A stretch of 64,000 nucleotides of DNA from assembly GCA_934513685.1 (NCBI GenBank), contig CAKSWY010000013.1, positions 6,578-70,577 of the forward strand, given 5' to 3'. Positions 41,276 to 49,113 of the stretch are shown here, piece after piece (positions within the stretch are counted from its first letter, which is position 1; each line of letters begins with the position of its first letter). Position numbers and translations under genes: made by a program. The DNA is from an uncultured Oscillospiraceae bacterium. Lineage in GTDB: Bacteria > Bacillota > Clostridia > Oscillospirales > Ruminococcaceae. The notes under the pieces are model-generated. The model was not told where the DNA came from and searched no databases. It saw only the letters and a program-made list of their open reading frames with translations.

Positions 41276-41464
41276 ATGGCAAAGTGTGATTGTTGTGGTA
41301 AGGGCGTTACCTTTGGTATCAAGGTTTCCCACTCCCATCGTCGGAGCAACCGTACCTGGAAGCCCAATGTGAAGCGCGTGAAGGCAGTCGTGGAGGGTTC
41401 TCCGAAGTATATCTACGCCTGCACCCGTTGCCTGCGTTCGGGTAAGGTTACCCGCGCTATCTGA
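41276..41464 (+). CDS. rpmB: 50S ribosomal protein L28
   Basis: This 62-residue ribosomal protein starts MAKCDCCGKGVTFGIKVSHS and keeps HRRSNRTWKPNVKRVKAVV. Paired cysteines CDCC and CTRC mark the zinc-ribbon form of L28. GGAGGAGGTG precedes the start. In other Firmicutes rpmB lies beside spoVM; here the two are 19 kb apart. Confidence 0.97.
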   Translation: MAKCDCCGKGVTFGIKVSHSHRRSNRTWKPNVKRVKAVVEGSPKYIYACTRCLRSGKVTRAI

Positions 41465-41529
41465 TCAACAGTGCAAAAACGGCCGGTCACTCCTTGTGGC
41501 CGGCTTTTGTTGTACACGGAGGGAGTTTT

Positions 41530-41706
41530 ATGACCTGCCCCAGCGACCCGGTGATGCTGCTCAGCTACATCAATACCCAATTGCGGGACCATTACGAAAG
41601 TCTGGCCGCCCTGTGTGAGGACCTGGACCTGAGCGAGGCGGCGCTGAAAGAAACGCTGGCCGCCATCGGCTATGAGTACAACCGGGAACAGAACCGGTTT
41701 GCCTGA
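41530..41706 (+). CDS. DUF4250 family small protein
   Basis: A 58-residue protein beginning MTCPSDPVMLLSYINTQLRD. DPVMLLSxxNTxLRD, LCEDLDLSEAAL and IGYEYNREQNRF are the hallmarks of DUF4250, widespread in Clostridia and of unknown function. It has a helix-turn-helix-like look but is too short to say. GGAGGGAG lies before the ATG. Read-through from rpmB may provide transcription. Confidence 0.88.
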   Translation: MTCPSDPVMLLSYINTQLRDHYESLAALCEDLDLSEAALKETLAAIGYEYNREQNRFA

Positions 41707-41747
41707 CCATCGGCCACGCAGCCGGAATAAGAAAAGGGGGAACGCCC

Positions 41748-42485
41748 ATGCAGACCCAGTATTTTAAAGAGTACAGCCGCTATATGAAGCGGGAAATGGA
41801 ATTTAAGGTGTATGGCCATGCCGGGCAGCCCTGCCTGGTGCTGCCGGCCATGGGCCACCGCTTTTATGAATTTGAGGACTGCGGCATGGTGGACGCCGCC
41901 GCCCGGTGGATCGAGGCAGGGCAGCTTCAGCTGTTTTGCGCCGATGCCCTGAACGGGGCAGAGGTCACCCCGCGGGCCCAGGAGCGGTGGTTCTGCTACC
42001 TGACGGAGGAGCTGCTGCCTCGGCTGCGCGCTCTGAACGGCAGCGAAGCGCCGGTGCTGACGGCCGGCTGCGGGCAGGGCGCCTGCCAGGCCGTGAACCT
42101 GCATCTGAGACGGCCGGAGGTGTGCAGCGGGGTCATCGGTCTTTCCGGCCGATACGAGACGGCGAACGTCTACGGCCATGGGCCGGAGGACCTGATCTAC
42201 CGGAACAGCCCGCTGGCGTATCTGCCCCACCTGACGGAAAAAGCGCTGGAGCGCCTTCGCAGGCAGGAGCCGATGATGCTGTGCGCGGGCCGCGGCCCCG
42301 GTGACGAGCAGGCGCTGGAAGAGACCCGCCGGATGGGCGAGGCCCTGGAAGCGAAAAAGCTGCCGGTCTGGGTGGACGAGTGGGGCACCGATGTGACCCC
42401 GGACTGGGCCTGGTGGCAGCGCCAGTGGAGCTATTTTCTGGAAAAGGCCTTGGAGGCAAAGCCCAAGGACCAGAGCGCCAAGTGA
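41748..42485 (+). CDS. Esterase-fold protein without catalytic Ser and His
   Basis: This 245-residue alpha/beta-hydrolase resembles the small clostridial esterase-D-like proteins: EMEFKVYGHAGQPCLVLPAM, FCADAL and AVNLHLRRPEVCSGVIGLSG. In relatives the nucleophile elbow reads AGCSxGGYHA; here residues 107-111 are GCGQG, with Gly109 where Ser should be. The usual HDW near the end reads PDW at 218-220, so the catalytic His is also gone. The fold should persist, but hydrolysis by the normal triad is not possible. GGGGGAAC precedes the start. It lies between DUF4250 and an AraC gene. Confidence 0.82.
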   Translation: MQTQYFKEYSRYMKREMEFKVYGHAGQPCLVLPAMGHRFYEFEDCGMVDAAARWIEAGQLQLFCADALNGAEVTPRAQERWFCYLTEELLPRLRALNGSEAPVLTAGCGQGACQAVNLHLRRPEVCSGVIGLSGRYETANVYGHGPEDLIYRNSPLAYLPHLTEKALERLRRQEPMMLCAGRGPGDEQALEETRRMGEALEAKKLPVWVDEWGTDVTPDWAWWQRQWSYFLEKALEAKPKDQSAK

Positions 42486-42504
42486 CAGCAAACGAAAACA
42501 AGCA

Positions 42505-42539
42505 AAAACGCCGTGGGCAGCCGCCTGCGGCGCTTTTTG
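42505..42539 (+). terminator. Terminator after the esterase-like gene
   Basis: A GC-rich hairpin with ACGCCG and CGGCGC arms is followed by TTTTT. Confidence 0.75.
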
Positions 42540-42582
42540 CATCACTCCATGCCGCGAAAACAAAGAAAAACACGATGTTCGA

Positions 42583-42610
42583 TTGACTTTTTGACGGAAC
42601 ATGCTATGCT
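42583..42610 (+). promoter_or_regulatory. Promoter of the AraC-family regulator
   Basis: TTGACT (42583-42588), 16 bases, TATGCT (42605-42610). Confidence 0.65.
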
Positions 42611-42687
42611 GATAGCACGAACGAAACGAACGCCGGCCCCTGCGCGGAACACGGGCACGGCGAGAAGACCGACAGGAGGGAGCAGCG

Positions 42688-43614
42688 GTGCAGCTGGAAC
42701 CGCATTTTGTGGCCGTGAATGCCCAGGGGCGGGAGCTTGCCTCCCACGGCGGGCAAGGTTTTCAGGCAGAAGGGTACTGCGATGTGCTGAACATGGGGCC
42801 GGTGCCCTGGCACTGGCACGAGGAGATGGAGCTGATTCTGGTAACCGAGGGCGAAGCCGCGGTAAGGGCCGGAAAAGAGCGCTACGTACTGCAAGCGGGT
42901 GAGGGCCTGTTTGTGAACAGCGGCGTGCTGCACGCGGCCCGCAGCGTCACAGAGACGCCGCCCATGATCTGCTCGGTGGTGTTCCATCCGCGGCTTGTGG
43001 GCGGCGCGCCGGACAGTGTGTTCTTTGAAAAGTGGATTCAGCCCCTGACCGGGGACGCCGACTGCGGCTCGCTGCTGCTTCGGCCCACGGTGCCCTGGCA
43101 GAAGCAGGTGCTGGAAGCGCTGGAGCATACGCTGGAAGCGCTGAAACAGGCGGAAAACGGCTTTGAATTCACGGTGCGGCAGGAGCTGAGCCGAGCCGTG
43201 TTTCTTCTGGCGGAAAAGCGCATCGCCCAGCCTGAGCGCCCGCCGGACCGCACCGGCCGGGACGGCCAGCGCATGAAAGCCATGCTGAAGTTTGTGCAGG
43301 AGCATTTTGCCGAGGAGCTGACGGCCTCGCAGATCGCCCACAGCGCCGGGCTGAGCGCCAGCGAGTGCCTGCGGTGCTTCCATGCGGTGATCGGCACCAC
43401 CCCCATGCAGTATGTGAAAACGTTTCGGGTGCAGCAGGCGGCCCAGCTTCTGGAGGGCACCGACTGGCCGGTGGCCAAAGTGGGGCGGCAGTGCGGCTTT
43501 AAGGAAATGGGCTATTTCGCCCGCGCGTTCCGAGAGGTGTACCACTGCACCCCCACGGAGCATCGGCGTGCCATCTTACAGAAAAAGGCGGGCCGCGCCG
43601 CCGCAAAGCCGTAA
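42688..43614 (+). CDS. AraC-family transcriptional regulator
   Basis: A 308-residue regulator. The N-terminal cupin-type sensor (about 35-110) has WHWHEEMELILVTEGEAAVR and LQAGEGLFVNSGVLHAAR, typical of sugar or small-molecule binding. The C-terminal double helix-turn-helix (about 200-300) has EELTASQIAHSAGLSASECL and VAKVGRQCGFKEMGYFARAF with the final YHCTPTEHRR. Translation starts at GTG after CAGGAGGGAGCAGCG. Its target may be itself or the nearby amino-acid transporter; the sequence does not say. Confidence 0.93.
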   Translation: MQLEPHFVAVNAQGRELASHGGQGFQAEGYCDVLNMGPVPWHWHEEMELILVTEGEAAVRAGKERYVLQAGEGLFVNSGVLHAARSVTETPPMICSVVFHPRLVGGAPDSVFFEKWIQPLTGDADCGSLLLRPTVPWQKQVLEALEHTLEALKQAENGFEFTVRQELSRAVFLLAEKRIAQPERPPDRTGRDGQRMKAMLKFVQEHFAEELTASQIAHSAGLSASECLRCFHAVIGTTPMQYVKTFRVQQAAQLLEGTDWPVAKVGRQCGFKEMGYFARAFREVYHCTPTEHRRAILQKKAGRAAAKP

Positions 43615-43682
43615 TTTCGTACAGGGCGGCGGAACAAACGGCGGCCGAGAGTATCAAAACGGTAAAAATTTTTCAAAACCCC

Positions 43683-43711
43683 TTGGCAACATCACATCAC
43701 CATGCTATTAT
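43683..43711 (+). promoter_or_regulatory. Promoter of the amino-acid ABC transporter operon
   Basis: TTGGCA (43683-43688), 17 bases, TATTAT (43706-43711), about 100 bases before the start. Confidence 0.7.
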
Positions 43712-43813
43712 AGTAAAGCGATGATGTGCGGAAGGCATCGGGCGTTTGCCCGGCCAGAGGGGGCGTGGCAGAGAGACCCGCGCGGCCGCACAGAAAAGAA
43801 AGGATGAAGTTCC

Positions 43814-44659
43814 ATGAAAAAGACGATTGCACTGCTCGCCGCGCTGAGCCTGTCCGTCAGCCTGCTGGCTGGCTGCGGTTCTTCCGCCAGCTCCTCCGCT
43901 GCTGCTTCTTCTGAGGCTGCCTCTTCGGAAGCCGCTTCCTCCTCCGCTGCCGCTGACGGCGACCTGGATTACATCAAGGGCAACGGCAAGATGGTCATCG
44001 GCTACACCGTGTACGCCCCCATGAACTACACCGACGACGAGGGCAACTTCACCGGGTTTGACACCGAGCTGGCCACCGCCGTGTGCGAGAAGCTGGGCGT
44101 GGAGCCGGAGTTCGTGGAGATCAACTGGGATACCAAGATCGTGGAGCTGGATGCCAAGAGCATCGACTGCATCTGGAACGGCATGACCCTGACCGATGAG
44201 ATCATGCAGAACGCTGCCTGCACCAAGGCCTACGCCAAGAACGCGCAGGTGGTCGTGGTGAAGGACGGCACCGAGTATTCTTCCACCGCTGACCTGGTGG
44301 GCAAGACCGTTCTGGCCGAGGCCGGTTCCGCCGGTGAGAGCGCCATTCAGGACGACGAGAACCTGTCTCAGGCTGATTACGTCTCCAAGAGCGTGCAGAC
44401 CGACTGCCTGATGGAGGTTGCTGCCGGCACCGCGGACGCTGCGGTTCTGGATCTGACCCTGGCCAACGCCATGATCGGTGAGGGCACCGACTACGCCAAC
44501 CTGAAGATCGTGGACGAGCTGAACGCTGAGGAGTACGGCGTGGCCTTCCGCAAGGGCAGCGATGCCGCCGAGGCTGTGAACGCCGCCTTTGACGAGCTGA
44601 AGGCCGACGGCACGCTGGAAGCCCTGGCTGCCAAGTACGACCTGGCTCTGGCCGACTAA
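43814..44659 (+). CDS. Amino-acid ABC transporter substrate-binding lipoprotein
   Basis: A 281-residue cluster F binding protein for polar amino acids. The signal peptide ends LLAGC with Cys21 lipidated, then a Ser/Ala linker. The fold shows MVIGYTVYAPMNYTDDEGNF, TGFDTELATAVCEKLGVEPE, DCIWNGMTLTDE, the hinge KTVLAEAGSAGESAIQ and YGVAFRKGSDAAEAVNAAF. It is first in a three-gene operon. The amino acid cannot be named. Confidence 0.94.
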   Translation: MKKTIALLAALSLSVSLLAGCGSSASSSAAASSEAASSEAASSSAAADGDLDYIKGNGKMVIGYTVYAPMNYTDDEGNFTGFDTELATAVCEKLGVEPEFVEINWDTKIVELDAKSIDCIWNGMTLTDEIMQNAACTKAYAKNAQVVVVKDGTEYSSTADLVGKTVLAEAGSAGESAIQDDENLSQADYVSKSVQTDCLMEVAAGTADAAVLDLTLANAMIGEGTDYANLKIVDELNAEEYGVAFRKGSDAAEAVNAAFDELKADGTLEALAAKYDLALAD

Positions 44660-44690
44660 TCTCGAAAACGAAACATAAAAACGGGGCAGC

Positions 44691-44718
44691 ACCGCACGGT
44701 TCGCAGGAACTGTGCGGT
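44691..44718 (+). other. Intercistronic mRNA hairpin after the binding-protein gene
   Basis: ACCGCAC and GTGCGGT form a stable hairpin (44691-44718) without a following T-run. It probably stabilises the binding-protein mRNA and sets the ratio to the permease. Confidence 0.55.
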
Positions 44719-44772
44719 ATTGCCGTGTTCAGCCGCTTGCCTTTAGAATGAACGAATGATGGGTGTGTTTTT

Positions 44773-45426
44773 GTGAGTGTGATCTTTGGGCGCTTGATGA
44801 GCGCGTTTCTGCTCAACTGTGAGCTGTTCTTTCTGACCCTGCTGTTTGCGCTGCCGCTGGGACTGGTGGTTGCATTCGGCTCCATGAGCCGGTTCAAGCC
44901 GTTGAGCGGCATTGTGAAGGTATTCGTCTGGATCATCCGCGGTACGCCCCTGATGCTTCAGATCATTGTGATCTACCTGGGCCCCGGCCTGATGGGCATG
45001 AACAACCCCTGGCCCACCGGCGCGGGCGGCCGCATGGTGGCGGCAGTGGTGGCCTTTGCCATCAACTACGCCTGCTACTTCTCCGAGATCTACCGGGGCG
45101 GCATTGAGGCCATTCCCAAGGGCCAGACCGAGGCCGGCCAGGTTCTGGGCATGACCAAGCCCCAGATCTTTTTCAAGGTGACCCTGCTGCAGGTGATCAA
45201 GCGCATTCTGCCCCCCATGGGCAACGAGATCATCACGCTGGTGAAGGACACCTCACTGGCCAACACCATTGCGAACAAGGAGATCATCATGATGGCCAAG
45301 GAGTACAGCGCCAAGGGCCTGATCTGGCCGCTGTTTTCCACCGCGATCTTCTTCCTGCTGTTCGTTGGCGTGCTTACGATTCTGTTCAACTGGGCCGAGA
45401 AAAAAATGGATTATTTCCGCTGCTGA
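44773..45426 (+). CDS. Amino-acid ABC transporter permease
   Basis: A 217-residue HisM/GlnP-type permease with about five helices. Marks are FVWIIRGTPLMLQIIVIYLG, AFAINYACYFSEIYRGGIEA, IPKGQTEAGQVLGM (EAA loop facing the ATPase) and GNEIITLVKDTSLANTI. Start is GTG at 44773, with only a weak binding site. Fifteen bases separate it from the ATPase gene. Confidence 0.95.
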   Translation: MSVIFGRLMSAFLLNCELFFLTLLFALPLGLVVAFGSMSRFKPLSGIVKVFVWIIRGTPLMLQIIVIYLGPGLMGMNNPWPTGAGGRMVAAVVAFAINYACYFSEIYRGGIEAIPKGQTEAGQVLGMTKPQIFFKVTLLQVIKRILPPMGNEIITLVKDTSLANTIANKEIIMMAKEYSAKGLIWPLFSTAIFFLLFVGVLTILFNWAEKKMDYFRC

Positions 45427-45441
45427 GAAGGAGGAACGAAT

Positions 45442-46224
45442 ATGGCATTGCTTGAAGCCTCCGGCATCGGCAAAAATTTTGGTGAGACCAAGGTTCTCAA
45501 GGACATTTCCCTCACGTTGGAGCAGGGCGAGGCCCTGGCCATCATCGGGTCGTCCGGTTCCGGTAAAACCACGCTGCTGCGCTGCCTGAACTTTCTGGAG
45601 CGGCCCGACACCGGCATCATCCGGGTGGGCAATGAAGTGATGTGGGACGCGGCGGACCCCGCCACCCAGAAGGAGAGTGAGATCCGCAAAAAGCGGCTGC
45701 ACTTCGGGCTGGTGTTCCAGAACTTCAACCTGTTCCCCCAGTACACCGCCCTGCAGAACGTGATGCTGGCGGGCGAGCTGCTGGCAAAGGAGCGGCCGGA
45801 TTATAAGGCCAACAAAAAGCAGATTCATGCTCAGCTGGAAGAGCAGGCCATGGACCTGCTGGCGGAGATGGGGCTTTCCCAGCGGGCGGGACATTACCCC
45901 CACCAGCTCTCCGGCGGCCAGCAGCAGCGCGTGGCCATTGCCCGCGCCCTGGCGCTGCATCCGGACATTCTGTGCTTTGACGAGCCCACCAGCGCCCTGG
46001 ACCCGGAGCTGACCGGGGAGATTCTGCGGGTGCTGCGGGATCTGGCCGACCGCAAAACCACCATGATCATCGTTACCCACGAGATGCACTTCGCCCGCGA
46101 TGTGGCCGACCGCATTATGTTTATGGACGGCGGCATTGTGGTGGAAGAAGGCCCGGCCAAACAGGTCATCGACCACCCGCGGGAAGAGCGCACCCGCCAG
46201 TTCTTGACACGGTTTTCCGGCTGA
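45442..46224 (+). CDS. Amino-acid ABC transporter ATP-binding protein
   Basis: A 260-residue GlnQ/HisP-type ATPase. Walker A GSSGSGKTT, Q-loop GLVFQNFNLFPQYTALQNVM, signature LSGGQQQRVAIARALALHPD, Walker B ILCFDEPTSALDPE, switch His in IIVTHEMHFARDV. A short insert RPDYKANKKQIHAQL after the Q-loop is slightly unusual. AAGGAGGAACG precedes the start. A terminator closes the operon. Confidence 0.96.
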   Translation: MALLEASGIGKNFGETKVLKDISLTLEQGEALAIIGSSGSGKTTLLRCLNFLERPDTGIIRVGNEVMWDAADPATQKESEIRKKRLHFGLVFQNFNLFPQYTALQNVMLAGELLAKERPDYKANKKQIHAQLEEQAMDLLAEMGLSQRAGHYPHQLSGGQQQRVAIARALALHPDILCFDEPTSALDPELTGEILRVLRDLADRKTTMIIVTHEMHFARDVADRIMFMDGGIVVEEGPAKQVIDHPREERTRQFLTRFSG

Positions 46225-46254
46225 TTGTGCGCGGAATTGCGTGAAATTTGATCA

Positions 46255-46298
46255 AAAAACGCCCGGTTCTCTGCGTTGGCAGAGGGCCGGGCGTTTTT
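46255..46298 (+). terminator. Terminator of the amino-acid ABC operon
   Basis: AAAAACGCCCGG-CTCTGC and GCAGAG-CCGGGCGTTTTT pair with small bulges. Confidence 0.88.
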
Positions 46299-46557
46299 GT
46301 GCTGCATTTTGATTGGTTTGTGCGATTGTGCATCGCATTTGGGGCGCTGGGGAAGAGGCGAGGGCGCGAGGCTGGTAAATTACGAGACTATAAAATTATA
46401 TAATATTATAAAATCAAAGATGGCCTCAGGACCTCAGACAGATGGCTTCAAATAACATCAAAAGATTGCTGTGGGCATTTTATGCATCGAATCATGCATT
46501 CACTAAAATAAGAGTCATGAAAAGCCGCGGAAACAGAAAAGGCTCGGAAAAAACGAA

Positions 46558-46585
46558 AAAACCAGATTGCCGAAGCAATCTGGTT
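46558..46585 (-). terminator. Terminator of tRNA-Ala
   Basis: AACCAGATTGC with GCAATCTGGTT around a TTCG tetraloop (minus strand), followed by TTTTTCG. Confidence 0.9.
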
Positions 46586-46587
46586 TG

Positions 46588-46663
<76 letters not shown>

Positions 46664-46695
46664 ACGGGTTTTGTGTCGTTCCTGACGACTTGTTT

Positions 46696-46724
46696 ATTAT
46701 AGCAGTTGAACCCGAAAATGTCAA
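46696..46724 (-). promoter_or_regulatory. Consensus promoter of tRNA-Ala
   Basis: On the minus strand TTGACA (46719-46724), 17 bases, TATAAT (46696-46701): a full consensus match, as expected for a stable RNA. Confidence 0.9.
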
Positions 46725-47153
46725 CGGATTTTTTGCGGAAAATCAAATTTTCTTTCTGAAATACGAAAACATACATGAAAAAGCACGAAAATAAGCTAAA
46801 ATTATTCTGCCCGCAGTTTGAAAAAATCTGAGGTTCTCCATTCGTTTTTTCAAATATCCAGAGGCAAAGGCTCTCGGCAGCGAATGGGCATTCGGGGGCG
46901 GGAAATGCCTCGGCAGAAATGCCCGGCTGTTTGTGCGCCCGGAGGGAAACCGGCGGGATGAAGCAGCCATTTGGGTTGTGGCTTGCCGGGCGGCACTGCG
47001 CAAGGCACCCCATTCAGCCGCCCGTTCTAGGAACGGCGGGCCGGTTTTCTCCTGCGCTTTTTCCAAACGGTGGGTTGATACTGCATCCCGTGGGAAGAAT
47101 TTGAGCAAACATGAGAAAATGCGAGTAAATCTGCGAAAATCAGCGTCTTTGGC
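46725..47153. other. Intergenic stretch without a recognisable gene
   Basis: About 430 bases between the tRNA and yicC promoters. The left part is AT-rich; the middle (46850-47060) is GC-rich like coding DNA, but no frame on either strand gives a recognisable protein. It may be a decayed gene. No repeat or RNA gene was identified. Confidence 0.4.
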
Positions 47154-47182
47154 TTGCAACAAAAGGAGAATAATAGTATTAT
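47154..47182 (+). promoter_or_regulatory. Promoter of the yicC-remA-gmk cluster
   Basis: TTGCAA (47154-47159), 17 bases, TATTAT (47177-47182). Confidence 0.7.
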
Positions 47183-47306
47183 TAGATACGTATGTAAAGT
47201 CGATTTCTGCCGCCATGCGCGGCGGCGGAACCAAGAGACGAAAAAGCCAAGGCCGAAGCCTGCCGGAAGGGCGGGCCTTTGGTGAACGAGGAGAGGGGAA
47301 GCATTT

Positions 47307-48185
47307 ATGGCGTTGAGTATGACCGGCTACGGACGGGCCAAGGCCGTGTTGAACGGCCGGGACATTACGGTGGAGATCAAGAGCGTAAACTCCCGCTATT
47401 TTGAGTATTCGTCCCGCCTGCCCAGAAGCTGTGCCTTTCTGGACGACAGCCTGAAAAAGATGCTGGGGGCCTCCATCAGCCGCGGCAAGGTAGAGCTGAG
47501 CCTGCAGATGCAGAGCAGCGGCGCCCAGGAGCAGGTGGTGGATGTGAACCTGGAGCTGGCCCGCAGCTACCGCAGTGCGCTGCGCCAGCTGAGCGACGCA
47601 TTGGACGTGAAGGACGCCACAACCGTGGAAACCCTGGCCCGCCTGCCGGATGTGCTGACCGTGCGCACGGCACAGGTGGACGAGGAACAGCTGAGCCGTG
47701 ACGTGAGCGCGGTGTGCGCCGAAGCTCTTCAGAACTTTTTGAATATGCGGGCTGTGGAGGGCGAAAAGCTCCGGCAGGACCTGCTGGGCAAGCTGGATCA
47801 CCTGGAGGAGGACGTGGCTCAGGTGGAGCAGAACAGCGCCGCCCGGGTGGAAGCGTACACCCAGCGGCTGTACGCCAAGCTGGAGGTGCTGCTGGCCGAC
47901 CGGAACGTGGATGAAGCACGGGTGCTGACCGAGGCGGCCATTTTTGCGGATAAAACGGCCGTGGACGAAGAGACGGTGCGCCTGCACAGCCACATTGCCC
48001 AGTATCGGCAGATTTTGAACGGCGAAGGCCCCGTGGGCCGCAAGCTGGACTTCCTCACCCAAGAGCTGAACCGGGAAACCAACACCATCGGCTCCAAGTG
48101 CCAGGACCTGGCGATCACCCGGGTGGTGCTGGATATGAAGGCGGAGATCGAGAAGATCCGGGAGCAGATCCAGAATTTGGAGTGA
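47307..48185 (+). CDS. yicC: YicC/YloC family endoribonuclease
   Basis: A 292-residue protein of the YicC/YloC family, shown elsewhere to be RNA endonucleases. Marks are MALSMTGYGRAKAVLNGRDI, VEIKSVNSRYFEYSSRLP, RGKVELSLQMQ and the conserved C-terminus LDFLTQELNRETNTIGSKCQ. It begins the conserved order yicC-remA-gmk. GAGGAGAGGGG precedes the start. Confidence 0.95.
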   Translation: MALSMTGYGRAKAVLNGRDITVEIKSVNSRYFEYSSRLPRSCAFLDDSLKKMLGASISRGKVELSLQMQSSGAQEQVVDVNLELARSYRSALRQLSDALDVKDATTVETLARLPDVLTVRTAQVDEEQLSRDVSAVCAEALQNFLNMRAVEGEKLRQDLLGKLDHLEEDVAQVEQNSAARVEAYTQRLYAKLEVLLADRNVDEARVLTEAAIFADKTAVDEETVRLHSHIAQYRQILNGEGPVGRKLDFLTQELNRETNTIGSKCQDLAITRVVLDMKAEIEKIREQIQNLE

Positions 48186-48252
48186 TCGGTGCGGCATCCG
48201 GCGGCAGGCGCTTGCAGGCTGCCGGGCCCGGCGAGAAAAGCAGGAGGTTGCG

Positions 48253-48522
48253 ATGAAACTCATCAACATTGGTTTTGGCAACATGGTCAGCGCCAACCGG
48301 CTGATTGCCATTGTCAGCCCGGAATCGGCCCCCATCAAGCGCATCGTGCAGGAAGCCCGGGACAAGGGCTCCCTGATCGATGCAACCTATGGGCGGCGGA
48401 CCCGCGCCGTGATCATTATGGATTCGGATCACATCATTCTCTCGGCGGTGCAGCCCGAGACGGTGGCCAACCGTCTGGACAGCAGCAATGAGGATCTGGA
48501 GGAGGAACTGGAAGATGAATAA
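48253..48522 (+). CDS. remA: RemA family (DUF370) regulator
   Basis: An 89-residue DNA-binding protein; in B. subtilis RemA activates matrix genes. It starts MKLINIGFGNMVSANRLIAI and keeps VSPESAPIKRIVQEARDKGS with YGRRTRAVIIMDSDHIILS. GCAGGAGGTTGCG precedes the start. Its end overlaps gmk by eight bases. Confidence 0.96.
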   Translation: MKLINIGFGNMVSANRLIAIVSPESAPIKRIVQEARDKGSLIDATYGRRTRAVIIMDSDHIILSAVQPETVANRLDSSNEDLEEELEDE

Positions 48523-49081
48523 AGATCGCTATCTGGTCGTTGTATCCGGGCCTTCCGGCTGCGGAAAAGACACGGTGGTAAAAACCATGCGGGAGAAACA
48601 CCCGGAAATCGAGGTTTCCGTCTCGGCCACCAGCCGCGCCATGCGGGAGGGAGAGGCCGAGGGGGTCAACTATTATTACATGACCCGGGAGGAATTCCAG
48701 CAGAAGGTGCAGGCCGGGGAAATTCTGGAGTACACCCAGTACAACGGCAACCTGTACGGCACCCCCAAGCATGAGGTGGACACCCGCATTGCCCAGGGCC
48801 GCACGGTGATTCTGGTCATCGAGGTGGAGGGCGCGGGCAACATCCGCAAGCTGTACCCGGAGGCGCTGACCATCTTCCTGCTGCCCCCCAGCATGGAGGA
48901 GCTGGAAAACCGCCTGCGCAGCCGCGGCACCGAGACCGAGGAGGCCATTCAGGGCCGTATGGCCACGGCCCGCCGCGAGGTGGAGCAGGCCCCCCTGTAC
49001 ACGGCCACGCTGGTGAACGATGATCTGGAAACCTGTGCCGAGAAGCTGTACCAGATGATTCAGGAATACCAGAAGGGCTGA
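48515..49081 (+). CDS. gmk: Guanylate kinase
   Basis: Gmk phosphorylates GMP with ATP. The 188-residue protein has P-loop VVSGPSGCGKDTVV, the GMP-binding SVSATSRAMREGEAEGVNYY and YGTPKHEV, and VILVIEVEGAGNIRKLYPEA, where the family usually has DIDxQG. The start at 48515 lies within the end of remA, with GGAGGAACTG upstream; a longer in-frame start is unlikely. The rpoZ and coaBC genes that usually follow are absent; priA comes next. Confidence 0.96.
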   Translation: MNKDRYLVVVSGPSGCGKDTVVKTMREKHPEIEVSVSATSRAMREGEAEGVNYYYMTREEFQQKVQAGEILEYTQYNGNLYGTPKHEVDTRIAQGRTVILVIEVEGAGNIRKLYPEALTIFLLPPSMEELENRLRSRGTETEEAIQGRMATARREVEQAPLYTATLVNDDLETCAEKLYQMIQEYQKG

Positions 49082-49113
49082 GGAAAACAGCACCGTGGAG
49101 GGGAGGGCATTCC

